Below are positions 54,910-64,000 of a stretch of 64,000 nt of DNA, piece after piece. The position numbers were made by a program, and so were the translations under genes. The notes below the pieces were generated by a model. It was not told the DNA's origin. It saw only the letters and a list, made by a program, of their open reading frames with translations, and did no database searches. This stretch comes from Panicum virgatum (taxonomy: Eukaryota; Streptophyta; Magnoliopsida; Poales; Poaceae): assembly GCF_016808335.1 (NCBI RefSeq), contig NC_053136.1, positions 1,284,531-1,348,530 of the forward strand, in the 5' to 3' direction. Positions within the stretch are counted from its first letter, which is position 1, and every line of letters starts with the position of its first letter.

Positions 54910-55112
54910 TACACAGGCTTCTGGCCATGAGGTCATAAGGGGGTTAATTCTATTTTTTGCTCTTAGAATAACTAAGGCAAATTCTTTGATAAAGTGTTGG
55001 AAACATGAGACTAGTGATGGTTGAACTCTTTTGAAAATTAAGTTGAACTCCTTTGAAAATTAAGTCATTCCGCTGCATCTAAGTGCACTAACACACATAA
55101 TGGGTTGGCTAA

Positions 55113-56460
55113 GGCCAGTCTCAGTGGGAGATTTTATGGGGGAGTTTTCTAGTGTGGCACATCACATTTTCTATCTTGGTTTTCGGAATGAAACACCCTC
55201 TCTCAATGCACCGTTTCATATCACAGTTTCGTAGACTAGTCCGAATATTTAATTGTAGCATAATGTTGTGATTACTTGTGCCGTACAAACTATGTAGCCA
55301 CTATTGTATGGTTGGATGGTTCGCTGACTACTTACAACGACATGCAAAAGTCTGGAGCACATGGTTGCGGTCGTATGGTAAAACAGGGTAAATACAAACT
55401 ATGGAACATGTACGGTAAAACACACAGCGACAGGTACTATGCTGCCGTGGTAGTAGTAGTGACGCCGAGCACGCTAAACTGAAGCTGCCAAACCTGAATT
55501 CTGACCAAAATATCAGCAGCGGCACCTTCAGAAAAGCCTCCATTGCACACCAAGTGAAAGCCTCTTTCCGTGCTTTCTCAAAGCCTGACGAGCAAACCTC
55601 CCCACTTGATCTGACTATCGTTCATATACTAAGAAAATAATAAGACCACCAAAGAGCAAACAAATCTGAACTATCCATCGACAAATCATGCTGAGCATTA
55701 CCTGGGCAACAAACTTGTCCAGGTAGTTAACAGAAAGGAAATCTCCAAGTGCAGGTACAGAGATATGATTCCTAGCTTGTCATCATCATTTTCAAACAGA
55801 TCAAGGGAGATCAAAGAGGAATGTTGCCGTGGATTTGGGGGAGAGTTTCCGTGAGGGGATGAGAGATTTGTGACTCTGTTTTCTGCAAATCCTGGCCAAA
55901 ACTGCATACTTTGTTGTGGTGCTTGCGACGGAGAAGCTCCTGGTGATGGCGCCGGCGGCGGCGAGGAAGAAGACCTTGGTGAAGAGGACTTTTGCTTCTC
56001 CAGTTGGGTTGCTGTAGGATTTACCTGAGGCCGGGTTCCTCCGCCGGAGACCTACCGTTCGGAGCTCCCCTCCGCCGCTGCATCATATCCATCTTCAGGG
56101 GAGCAAGAGCGGGAGGGAGGCGGGCGAGAGCATAGAGAGGTGAGGCGACAGTGGAGGCGAGGCGAGAGCAGAGGGAAGCAGCCTCGAGCGGGACGGAGGC
56201 CGGGCTGCCGCGGCGTCGCAGGGGAGGCCGGAGGAGAACGGTGGGGAGGATTCGCACGGGATCGACAAGATGAAACGAATGTGCCTCAGTGCGGGTTCCA
56301 TCTGCGTTTCACGAGTTGGAAACAGCGCCGAACGGGTGTCGTGGGGATGAAACGCCTTGCTCTCTCCTCTATTAAATTTCTTACCATGTAATCATTTTTA
56401 CTGACGTGGCATCCTATTAAATGCTATGAAACTTCTGTGAAATTCTGCATTAAAACTGGC
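55113..56460. mobile_element. Non-autonomous DNA transposon with gene-like cargo
   Basis: Left GGCCAGTCTCAGTGGGAG; right reverse complement GCCAGTTTTAATGCAGAA. Degraded inverted similarity continues for about 70 bp ('GTGGCACATCAC' versus 'ATGCCACGTCAG'). Inner sequence at 55490-56300 looks like fragments of host exons and introns, with a GC-rich part at 56020-56250. TAA lies on the left and TTA on the right. Superfamily uncertain. Confidence 0.5.
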
Positions 56461-57562
56461 TTAATAGATTGTTTGTATAGGATGCAGCACACAAGCGCAC
56501 GGGATGGGAGGAGGATAGGACGCAGCAGCTTCTACGCCTGTACCCAGCTATCAGCTAATGTTTTCGTCTCGAGCCGCGTGATTCAGTCGACGAGTGGCGG
56601 GCGAGTGGAGCGCCCGTTCCACTTTCTCCTCTTCTCTTTCCACCATACCGCACGCCTCGTTGGCACCGAAATACTTGCTCTAATGAGGACGCGGGAAATT
56701 AGAAGGTCGCCCACTAGCGGGGCGCTACTGCTGGTGGACGCATAGTGTCTGCAACAACATCATGCAGCAGAAACTGTGTTGGTGAATGACATGCACCAAT
56801 ACTAAAAACCATATGTAGGAAAGTTCAGATTTTTTTTTCCAGAGGCGGGTCTAAATATAACATGTTGCTATAAATTAAATGGGGATACAGTAGCAACCGA
56901 CCTGTCTCAGAAAATGACGCCCATTTTCAAAGGTGGGTGAGGGGTTGACTTTCCCCTACCCGCATATGAAAATACCATTTGTATGGGGAGGTCACCTCCC
57001 TCACCCGCCTCTAAAAATGGTATTTGTAGGGACGGGTGAGGAAGAGGCCCATCCGTCCCTAAAAATAATTTTTAAATTTATTCTAAAGCTTTGAATATTT
57101 CAAAAAATAGTAAAAATGCATCAAAAATATGAAATTTGTACCTAAACTTATTGTGATAGAACTAGAAAAAAATATTATAAGCATATTTCAATGTATATAG
57201 TGATTATGAGTGTGGAAATTATAAAGTGAGCCTTAAGCTATATGAGATAATTGTGTGAGTGAATTATACGTTGTGGTTTCCACACTCTTAACCATTTTAT
57301 ACAAGAAAATATGGTTTTCGTATTTTTTAAGTTCTGCCTGTCATAATACCCTTAGGTACAAGTTTCACTTTTTTATGTGTTTTACTATTTTTTAAATTAA
57401 ATATTTTTTTAGGAGTAAAAAAATTGAATGTAGGGGGATGACGCCCCTACCCGCCCCTACAAATTCATTTATAGGAGCGGGTTGGGGTATCACTTGCCCA
57501 CATTGTAGGAATATGGGGTAGCAAAAACAAAATTTCTCTACCGCATAAACCAGGATTACTGC
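56461..57562. other. TE-like sequence with inverted GC words, no gene
   Basis: 'ACCCGCCTCTAAAAATGG', 'AGGGACGGGTGAGG', 'CCCCTACCCGCCCCTAC' and 'AGGAGCGGGTTGGGG' occur in both orientations between 56840 and 57500. This resembles subterminal repeats of a CACTA- or MITE-type element. Ends were not resolved. Confidence 0.4.
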
Positions 57563-58855
57563 TGTTATAGATCACGGGATTAACACTAGACGCGCAGTTG
57601 TGGAACTTCTGTAGCGCATCGGTGTAGTGTAGATGGAAGCCGGCAGTGCAGTTGCGAGATCCTCACGTGCGGCTCGTTCTTGTGCAGCAGATGCAGCACC
57701 TCCAAGGTATTCACACGTACAGGAAGAAGCGTCACGCTACGGCAGATCCGCGAGAACGATCTAGGGCTTCGGTGCGCAGGAGAGGCGAACAACAAAGGGG
57801 CGTTGCTACTGTAGCAGCGGCGTTACTGTTCAGTGAACAATACCTGTGGTATTGTAGCATGGACAGGAAGGGCTAGGATTAGTCTTGGGTGCCCCTTTTC
57901 CCCTTACTTTTATAGCCTCTGGGCGCTCTCTTAGGTGGGCTCCTCTTGGGCCCCACCTTAGGCGCCTTCTTTGGGCCCGAGAGGCCCATTAGTGCACCTA
58001 AACCCAATCTAATTTGAATCTCATTCTTATCAGCCTTCTTTCCATTAAGTGTGTGACCCTATGAGTTCACATGCGAATAGACATGACCCGAGTACTCTTA
58101 CCCGGCCCAATAGTAGACAGTGGCCTCTAGCAAGACATGTCAATTCCTATACGCACGCAAAGATCATATCAGACGAGCCGTCACAATGTCATATACATGT
58201 TGTTCCTTTTGCCTCACGATATTTGGTCTAGCTCTAAGCCAACCACTCTTTCTCGATCCTGTGATTCGGAATCCTTGGTTAACTCTTAACCCCAGCATGG
58301 CCATACATTTTCTGATCCGAATCAATTGAGGGGCCCAGAGATATCTCTCTCTTGCAGAGAGGGGCAAATCCCATCTTGACCGACTATATCTCACAGCATG
58401 CTTCTTGACAGACCCGAAAGCCACCTTTATAACTACCCAGTTACGGTGTAGCGTTTGATGGCTCCTAAATAAGTCGGTTCACATCTTGAGTACATACGAT
58501 GATCTCAGATCTTAGGACACAGCGTACATATTGTGTAATGAGAAGTTATTATCTCGTGTTGGGTCAGTTCAGTCTCATATCTCATATGAGCCCACATTAT
58601 TAGTTTGACATCACCATGTCCATGACTTGTGAAACGTAGTCAGTCAACTAATACATGTGCTAGTTTAATATTCATGTGTGTCCTCACATAAACTCCGACT
58701 AGAAATATTTTAGAATATTAATACAAGTAAAGAGTTTCACAAATATTTCACATAAGCATTAATCAATACAAGTTGTCATCCATGGATATTCAAGGAGCAC
58801 TTTATTAATCATGAATACAAGGAAATATGATTGCCTCTAGGGCATATTTCCAACA
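57563..58855 (-). mobile_element. BARE/Angela-like copia LTR, minus strand
   Basis: Read on the minus strand it begins TGTTGGAAATATGCCCTAGA, the opening of BARE/Angela-type Ty1/copia LTRs as I recall it, and ends GATCTATAACA (TG...CA, 1293 bp). No primer site follows and no coding region is adjacent, so it is a lone LTR. The flanks ACTGC and CATAC do not match, so a simple solo-LTR event is not proven. Confidence 0.7.
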
Positions 58856-58859
58856 CATA

Positions 58860-60010
58860 CAAGGTGCGAGGAACGTGCTGAAGCTTCCTGATGGCTCTGA
58901 TGATGAGGGTGAGTTCATGCTTGTGAATAGAAATGTTGTAGCTCCAACAACATTGGAGTACAATAAGGAAAGCCCCACCAAAGTAGCCCCAACAGTGCAG
59001 CCTCGTCATTGCAGCCTTGCTAGTGCAGCCCCAACAGTGCAGCCTCATCATTGCAGCCCTGTCAGTGCAGCCTCGTCATTGCAGGCCTGTTAGTGCAGCC
59101 CCTTCATCTGTGCCAAGGAATGATGCCCCTCGTTGTCCACATTCTGAACTTGTAATCTTCTTATCTGTCTTACAATGTTAATTTTGATATATCAATGGTT
59201 CTATACATAGAGTCAATTCTCATAAATGCATCATTTGTTTCAGATTGGAAATGATGTGATATTATGTGCCATGCTGGGAACTGATCAACATGTGGCTAAT
59301 GGAACAATTTTTTCAACTAATCGTGACAACATGCTTAGAGGTGTGGCTCTTGGAAAGCAGTATTGTGAAATTATTGTCAATGTTGTGCTAAAAAGGATAC
59401 AATTTTGCCTCGGCCTTATGATGGTGTGGAGTCGATGGCTGATGCTCTTAACATGTCAATTGTGTGGCCATATCAAAGGGTAATACACATGTTTATGTCC
59501 TTTTTTTCAAGTTTGATGAGTGACTAAATATTCTAATTATTTATATTTCTAACAGTTGAAAGTTAACAAGGCATCACAATCTTTCCGGGGTACTGTAGGT
59601 ATGTTGTATATTTTACTTTGAGCAAATAACAAGCAATGTCTTATTTCTATTTGAACAAATAGCTGAATTTTACTTTGACCAACCTGCATAGAAGCTAGCC
59701 ATTTTTCTGAACATTATGTTTGGATTAGCTTCTTGGCTGTTGCTAATGTGCTAGCACAATTGCTTTTTGATTGAAAATAGTGACATGAAGGGAAATTCGC
59801 TAGTACTAAGAGGTCTGGACTTTAGTGCTAATAAAGCGGTCCTTATTTTTTATTGAGAATAGTGACATTGCAATTCCAATATGTAACCTGCAGCCCTTAT
59901 ATTCAATGCATTATTTTTAATAATTTTCACTTTCACTTTGTTCAGGTGGGAGATCCTAGAGGCAGCATGATGCTCGATCATGTTGGTAGGAAGCGGATCA
60001 GTGCTTGCTA
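58860..60010 (+). pseudogene. En/Spm (CACTA)-type ORF fragment, degenerate
   Basis: Exon-like pieces: about 58860-59150 ('NVLKLPDGSDDEGEFMLVNR', then short repeats of 'APTVQPRHC' type), 59244-59480 ('VILCAMLGTDQHVANGTIFS', 'LGKQYCEIIVNVVLKR' and, after a one-base frameshift near 59395, 'ILPRPYDGVESMADAL' and 'SIVWPYQR'), then 'LKVNKASQSFRG' and a last piece ending near 60010. The 'YCEIIVNVVLK...LPRPYD...DAL...WP' pattern is that of the C-terminal domain of plant CACTA transposon proteins. The left part is cut by the LTR at 58855. CACTA-like ends follow at 60672. Confidence 0.6.
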
Positions 60011-60399
60011 GTGCTATTTTGTTTTGGCAGACCTGATATATTTTGTATGTGAATTGTGAGTTGTCATGTGTTCTGACAAGCCAATGTTATGGTTGTTTAG
60101 TGACTGATTTGACTAAGCTTGGCTTCCTCCCATTTTGTTGTAAATGTTGCTATCCGCTTGAACTGTGAGCTGTGACAAGGAAAACATATTATCTAGCTAG
60201 TTTGGTAGAACTAATCTCTGTGATAAGACAAATGATGTTGTCCTCAATTGAAAAGAAAACTTTAAGCTATGTTCAGATGTGCGATTGATATCTTTTTGTC
60301 TTCAATTGAAAACTATTAGCTATGTTCATATGAATTGTTAATGTGAGGTTCTATATATCTGTTATTTTCTAGGTTTATATGAATGACTGGTGTTGGATT

Positions 60400-60672
60400 G
60401 TTTGTCGGTATAGACATTTTTAACGTCAAACTATTTGGTTGGTACAGAGATCGAATCACACGGCATATATGCATGGATCGGTATATCTCTAGTTTGCATC
60501 CAACCATCGGTCGGTATAGTGTTGTTGGTCGGTATAACTTTATACCGACGCCACGCCAATTAAAACAACCTATAGTACGGGTTGCTATAACTTTATACCG
60601 ACCGATGTTCCGTCGGTACAGAGGCTTATACCGACCCTTGCGGTATCGGCGATGAGGGGCTGTGGTATAGTG
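60400..60672. mobile_element. CACTA right end with TCGGTATA subterminal repeats
   Basis: Repeated GGTCGGTATA / TATACCGACC words (60410, 60480, 60510, 60530, 60540, 60593, 60630) in both orientations, ending GGGGCTGTGGTATAGTG at 60672. On the other strand the end is CACTATACCAC, a CACTA terminus. It is probably the 3' end of the element that carries the pseudogene at 58860. Confidence 0.7.
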
Positions 60673-61020
60673 GTCTTAATGGGAGTTTCATTATTGGTTA
60701 CATAAGTACTAAATAATATATCACATCAGCAAATTTGCTGACTTTCTAGTATTATTATGAGGAGAGATGAGTAAGAGTTTCATGAGACGAGAGACGAGTT
60801 CTATCCACATTCCCAGTATCATTATGAGGGGAGATGAGTAAGAGTTTCATGAGAGAGTTGTATCCATATGAAATAGCAAAGCTACCAAGTTCTCAGTTTT
60901 CTTAAAGAAGAGAATATATGGTACATTATTTCTCTTCATCTTTATTTTATTCGTGTTAGCAGAATGATGAGTTCTACTCCTTGTTGGAAGTAAGCTCCCT
61001 TCGGAAGGAGTATATTATTT
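60673..61020. other. Intergenic sequence with a partial tandem repeat
   Basis: A unit of about 75 bp with 'GAGATGAGTAAGAGTTTCAT' occurs twice (60766 and 60832). No gene seen. Confidence 0.6.
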
Positions 61021-61089
61021 GTGGGTGTAGCTCATAGGAGCGCTCGCTTCGCATGCGAGAGGCACCGGGTTCGATTTCCTGCACCTGCA
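61021..61089 (+). pseudogene. tRNA-Ala(CGC) pseudogene
   Basis: Copy of the tRNA at 38030 with the anticodon arm intact (CTCGC TTCGCAT GCGAG). It lacks 4 nt in the D loop (CTCATAGGAGC) and has mismatches in the T stem (CCGGG against TCCTG), so it cannot fold normally. 69 nt. Confidence 0.85.
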
Positions 61090-61245
61090 TTTCTGTTTTT
61101 TCCCCTCTTTTTGTCCTCATTTCCAGTGGCTGGGCCCCGCCTGCCTGCGGACTCGGGGGATTGGCCTTAGTCGTCGAAGTCTGGCGCCAGAGCGTGCGGC
61201 TGTGTCGTCTCGTCGTCTGCTCTCCTCCACTCGTCGGAGCGCGCG
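61021..61245 (+). repeat. Segmental duplication, copy B (upstream of the LPA3-like gene)
   Basis: Homologous to 38030-38230, including the T-rich stretch, 'GTCCTCATTTCCAGTGGCTG' and 'CGGAGCGCGCG'. It ends 4 bp before the ATG of the next gene, so the duplicated DNA forms that gene's upstream region and leader. Confidence 0.85.
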
Positions 61246-61248
61246 GCC

Positions 61249-64000
61249 ATGGCAGCTCCGGCGCCCACGGCTCTCTGCGCCCGCCGCTTCCGCCTGCCGC
61301 GCGCGCCCTCCTCCTCCTCCTCCCCGCCCCGGCTGCCGGCCACCGCCTCCGCCTGCTCGGCCCCGCGGCTCCGCCCCCGCCGCCTCGCCGTCTCCCCGCG
61401 CGCGGAGGCGGGCACGGGGGACGTGGAGGCGCTCAGGGCCGGGGTGTCCGTCTACAAGCCGCGCTCCTACGACGTGCTCGTCACCGACGCCGCGCGCTCC
61501 CTCGCCTGCGCCATCGACAACGGCAAGACCCGCCTCGAGATCGAGTTCCCGTAATAAGCTCACACCACCGCGCTCTCCCTTCTCCTCGCTTTGCTGCATT
61601 TCTATCCCCATGCCTGCTGCATTATCTTCTCATCGCTCGGTTCCCTGCTGTTTTTACGCCTTTCTCGTGGGTGGCTGCTGCTGGACTGTGACGGTGTCAA
61701 GGCCTCTGCCAAGCAGCATCTCTTCTTACAAGGTTACACCTACTCTCATCACATTCTGCTCATTTTGCTTCACTGACTGGAGCTCTTCTGCTTTGCTAGT
61801 TTTGGAACGCCCACTATAAATTTTATACTTCTGATGCACCATCCAGTTTTGAAACGCACACTAGTTTTGATTTTTGAAACGACCTATTGATTCTGATCAT
61901 CCTGCCTTACTTCTGCAGGGCTCCTCAGATGAGTTCATCGATGCCAACATCCAGCTTGCTCTTGTTGTTGCGAGGAAGCTTAAAGAGCTCAAGGGGACTA
62001 GGTCCTGTATAGTAAGTTCAAGCTTCTTCACACGCCATCACTCAGACAGGTATGCCGTAGAAGTGCGCAACCGTGCTCATTTGCTCTCTTCTAGTTGATT
62101 TCAGGTTTTTCCTGATCAACCTGAAAAGCGCAGAGCGTCACAGATCTTCAGAACAGCTATTGACACGGTAAATGATGCCTCATGGAATAATATCTTTATT
62201 TGAGGGTGAAAAAAACATTCTTTTTTGTTTGCCCTTTCCTGAATCTTTGTTATGAGCTTGCTTATAGTAGCATGATAACTACTCTGCTTGTTCATTCTAA
62301 AGGAAAAATTAAGTGCTCTGCTTTCTGTTTCCACTATCTTTAGATTGAGGGTATCACTGTCAGTTCCTTGGATGATGTGCCCGCCGACCCTGTCAACAGC
62401 TTCTTCAAATCAATAAGAAATACCCTGGATTTTGACTTCTCAGATGACAACGAAGGTAAATATCGTGATCAAAATACATTAGTGAAAGCAATAACCATGC
62501 AACGCCTAGTCTAAAATGACATTTTGTCTCGTACTCTCATTTTATTTTATCAAAGAGTTCATACCACTTCTCTGCGGCATGGAAGCCTTCTTGTGTAGAG
62601 GAGCAACACACATGCTAATATTTTTAATGGCAAGCATTTTCGTGTTGATAAATTATCGCAGCTTGAAAAAAAAGGAAATACATTAGTGAATGCTGAATGT
62701 GTGCATCACCTTTATGTGCATGAATCAAGCATAGGCAGATTAATTATATTCATAATGATGCTATCATCGAAGCATAAATTCCCTTTTTCATCTAAGAAGA
62801 ACAATCAGTTAGCTTGCTGCCTGTTATTATGGTACAATTCTTATATAAACATATCTGAATAAGTTAGTCGTAACCAGTTGGTTGGTGTGGATACAGATCG
62901 ATGGAAATCTGATGAACCACCATCATTATATATCTTCATCAACAGCAGCACACGAGACCTTGCTTCTATAGAGAAGTATGTGGTATGTCTAGAATCTAAT
63001 GCCTCTTTCCTTGCCGATGTGCATTTATGTGTTGTTTGCACACTCAGTTGATTCTTTCTTTGTGCTTTTGCTAATTTCAGGAGAAGTTTGCCACATCCGT
63101 TCCAGCCCTTCTATTTAATCTTGAACTAGATACCTTGCGGAATGTGTCATATATTCATTCAGTAGCTTGTTACTTCTAAATTTTTTGAGTGTGTTATGAG
63201 GCAATGACTAGTGTAATTCATCCTCCAGATCTGACTTGGGGCTTCTGGGATTCCCTCCAAAAGATTTGCATTACCGGTTTCTTTCTCAGTTCACCCCAGT
63301 ATTTTATATCAGACAGCGTGACTACTCCAAGGTATTAATTTGTTTCACTTCTATCCACCTAGGCACCTAGCAATATCCTTTGTGTTTCTTGCTTCCTGTA
63401 CTATCTGTGACTAGTTTCCCTTCTTTACCATGTAGACAATTGCAGTTGCTCCATACATAGTGAATTACAGTGGCGCTGTATTCCGCCAATACCCAGGTAA
63501 TCCTGGAGAACATTTTGGCTTATTCAGATTTATTCACTTGAAAAGATTACAGTTTGAAACACAAATCTGCCATGTTGGGTTTGCAATAGAAGACCAAAAT
63601 AAATAAATGTTCAAAGAGGATTTTTTTCTGGGTAATTTCATGGTCATCCATTTTCTTCAGCATCATCAGCTACTGATCTACTGAGTTTCTGCTTGTTCAG
63701 GCCCTTGGCAGGTTATGCTGAAGCAGGCTGATGGTTCATATGCTTGCGTTGCAGAGAGTGAAGCTCGGTTCACTTTGGGACAGGTCGTACCATAAGTAAC
63801 TTGAAAAAATTTATTTTACGTTTTCCTACTCTCCTGAGTGTTTGAAAAATTGACTAACTTCGTTCGAGCTCATTGGGTCCGCCATGCAACATCTCATCTT
63901 TCAGGCCAAAGAAGAACTGTTGAGAGTTATTGGTTTACAAGAAGAAGAAGGAAGCTCACTTGAATTTCTCAGAAGAGGATACAAGGTTCAGATTTCATCC
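61249..64000 (+). CDS. LPA3-like chloroplast protein (DUF1995), partial at window end
   Basis: Eleven exons by hand: 61249-61550, 61702-61732 (31-nt microexon), 61919-62011, 62105-62167, 62344-62455, 62897-62982, 63081-63139, 63229-63331, 63436-63496, 63701-63783, 63905-63985; 358 codons so far, continuing past 64000. The N-terminus is a Ser/Arg/Ala-rich plastid transit peptide (about 50 residues). Then follows the DUF1995 domain with '[20 protein letters not shown]', '[14 protein letters not shown]', '[11 protein letters not shown]', '[18 protein letters not shown]' and '[10 protein letters not shown]'. LPA3 family members assist photosystem II assembly at the thylakoid. The frame holds throughout, but the donor of intron 7 reads CG|GAATGT instead of GT. 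The start ATG at 61249 is in GCGGCCATGG context. Confidence 0.85.

Noticed and set aside
61053..61691. 212-codon ORF overlapping the start of the LPA3-like gene
   Set aside because: Out of frame with the conserved protein and begins in the tRNA pseudogene.

Overview
The window is plant nuclear DNA, almost certainly from a grass and probably a panicoid. The evidence is spliced plant genes with GC-rich first exons, a Sirevirus-type Ty1/copia element, an LTR that opens like the BARE/Angela family, many grass-type MITEs, and a roughly 155-bp tandem repeat that resembles the CentO/CentC centromeric satellites. Most of the 64 kb is transposable-element sequence, often nested. The species was not determined.

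Layout. 1-2582: AT-rich intergenic DNA with a microsatellite and a hAT-type MITE. 2583-15687: a complete 13.1-kb Sirevirus-like element with two 1685-bp LTRs that show no differences by eye, a GAGGC target duplication, gag, pol and a third GC-rich ORF. 15688-20880: a broken minus-strand gene split by a 4.04-kb solo LTR (target duplication CTTCT). 21.17-22.65 kb: a degenerate CentC-like satellite array. 23251-24628: a Pack-MULE-like element whose 9-bp target duplication is itself a TATA-box-like word. 25173-28449: a phytosulfokine-receptor (PSKR1)-like LRR kinase gene with an in-frame stop, a 32-bp tandem duplication and a further frameshift.

28.5-32.4 kb: intergenic, with a LINE tail and MITEs. 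32461-35770: an intact six-exon remorin gene. 36124-36679: a hAT MITE. 37207-37784 (minus): the RNA polymerase II subunit RPB4 gene. 38030-38102: tRNA-Ala(CGC). 39.1-46.4 kb: a CACTA-type element carrying a nested non-autonomous LTR element (40377-44547, target duplication TTATC) with a 52-bp minisatellite. 46.7-60.7 kb: a TE-rich stretch with a plant-mobile-domain pseudogene split by a hAT element, a retroposon with a 17-bp target duplication, a BARE/Angela-like LTR and an En/Spm-type pseudogene. 61021-61245: a degraded copy of the tRNA-Ala locus plus its 3' flank, which forms the upstream region of an LPA3-like chloroplast gene (61249 to beyond the window end).

The host genes (remorin, RPB4, tRNA-Ala, LPA3-like, PSKR1-like, one unrecognised) do not form a pathway; they are ordinary neighbours separated by mobile DNA. 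The strongest leads are the ectopic centromere-like satellite, the triple-hit PSKR1-like gene, the tRNA-plus-flank duplication, and the hairpin repeats shared by the Sirevirus U3 and the leader of its third ORF. Exon boundaries were derived by hand from GT/AG signals and reading-frame continuity. No database search or alignment program was available.
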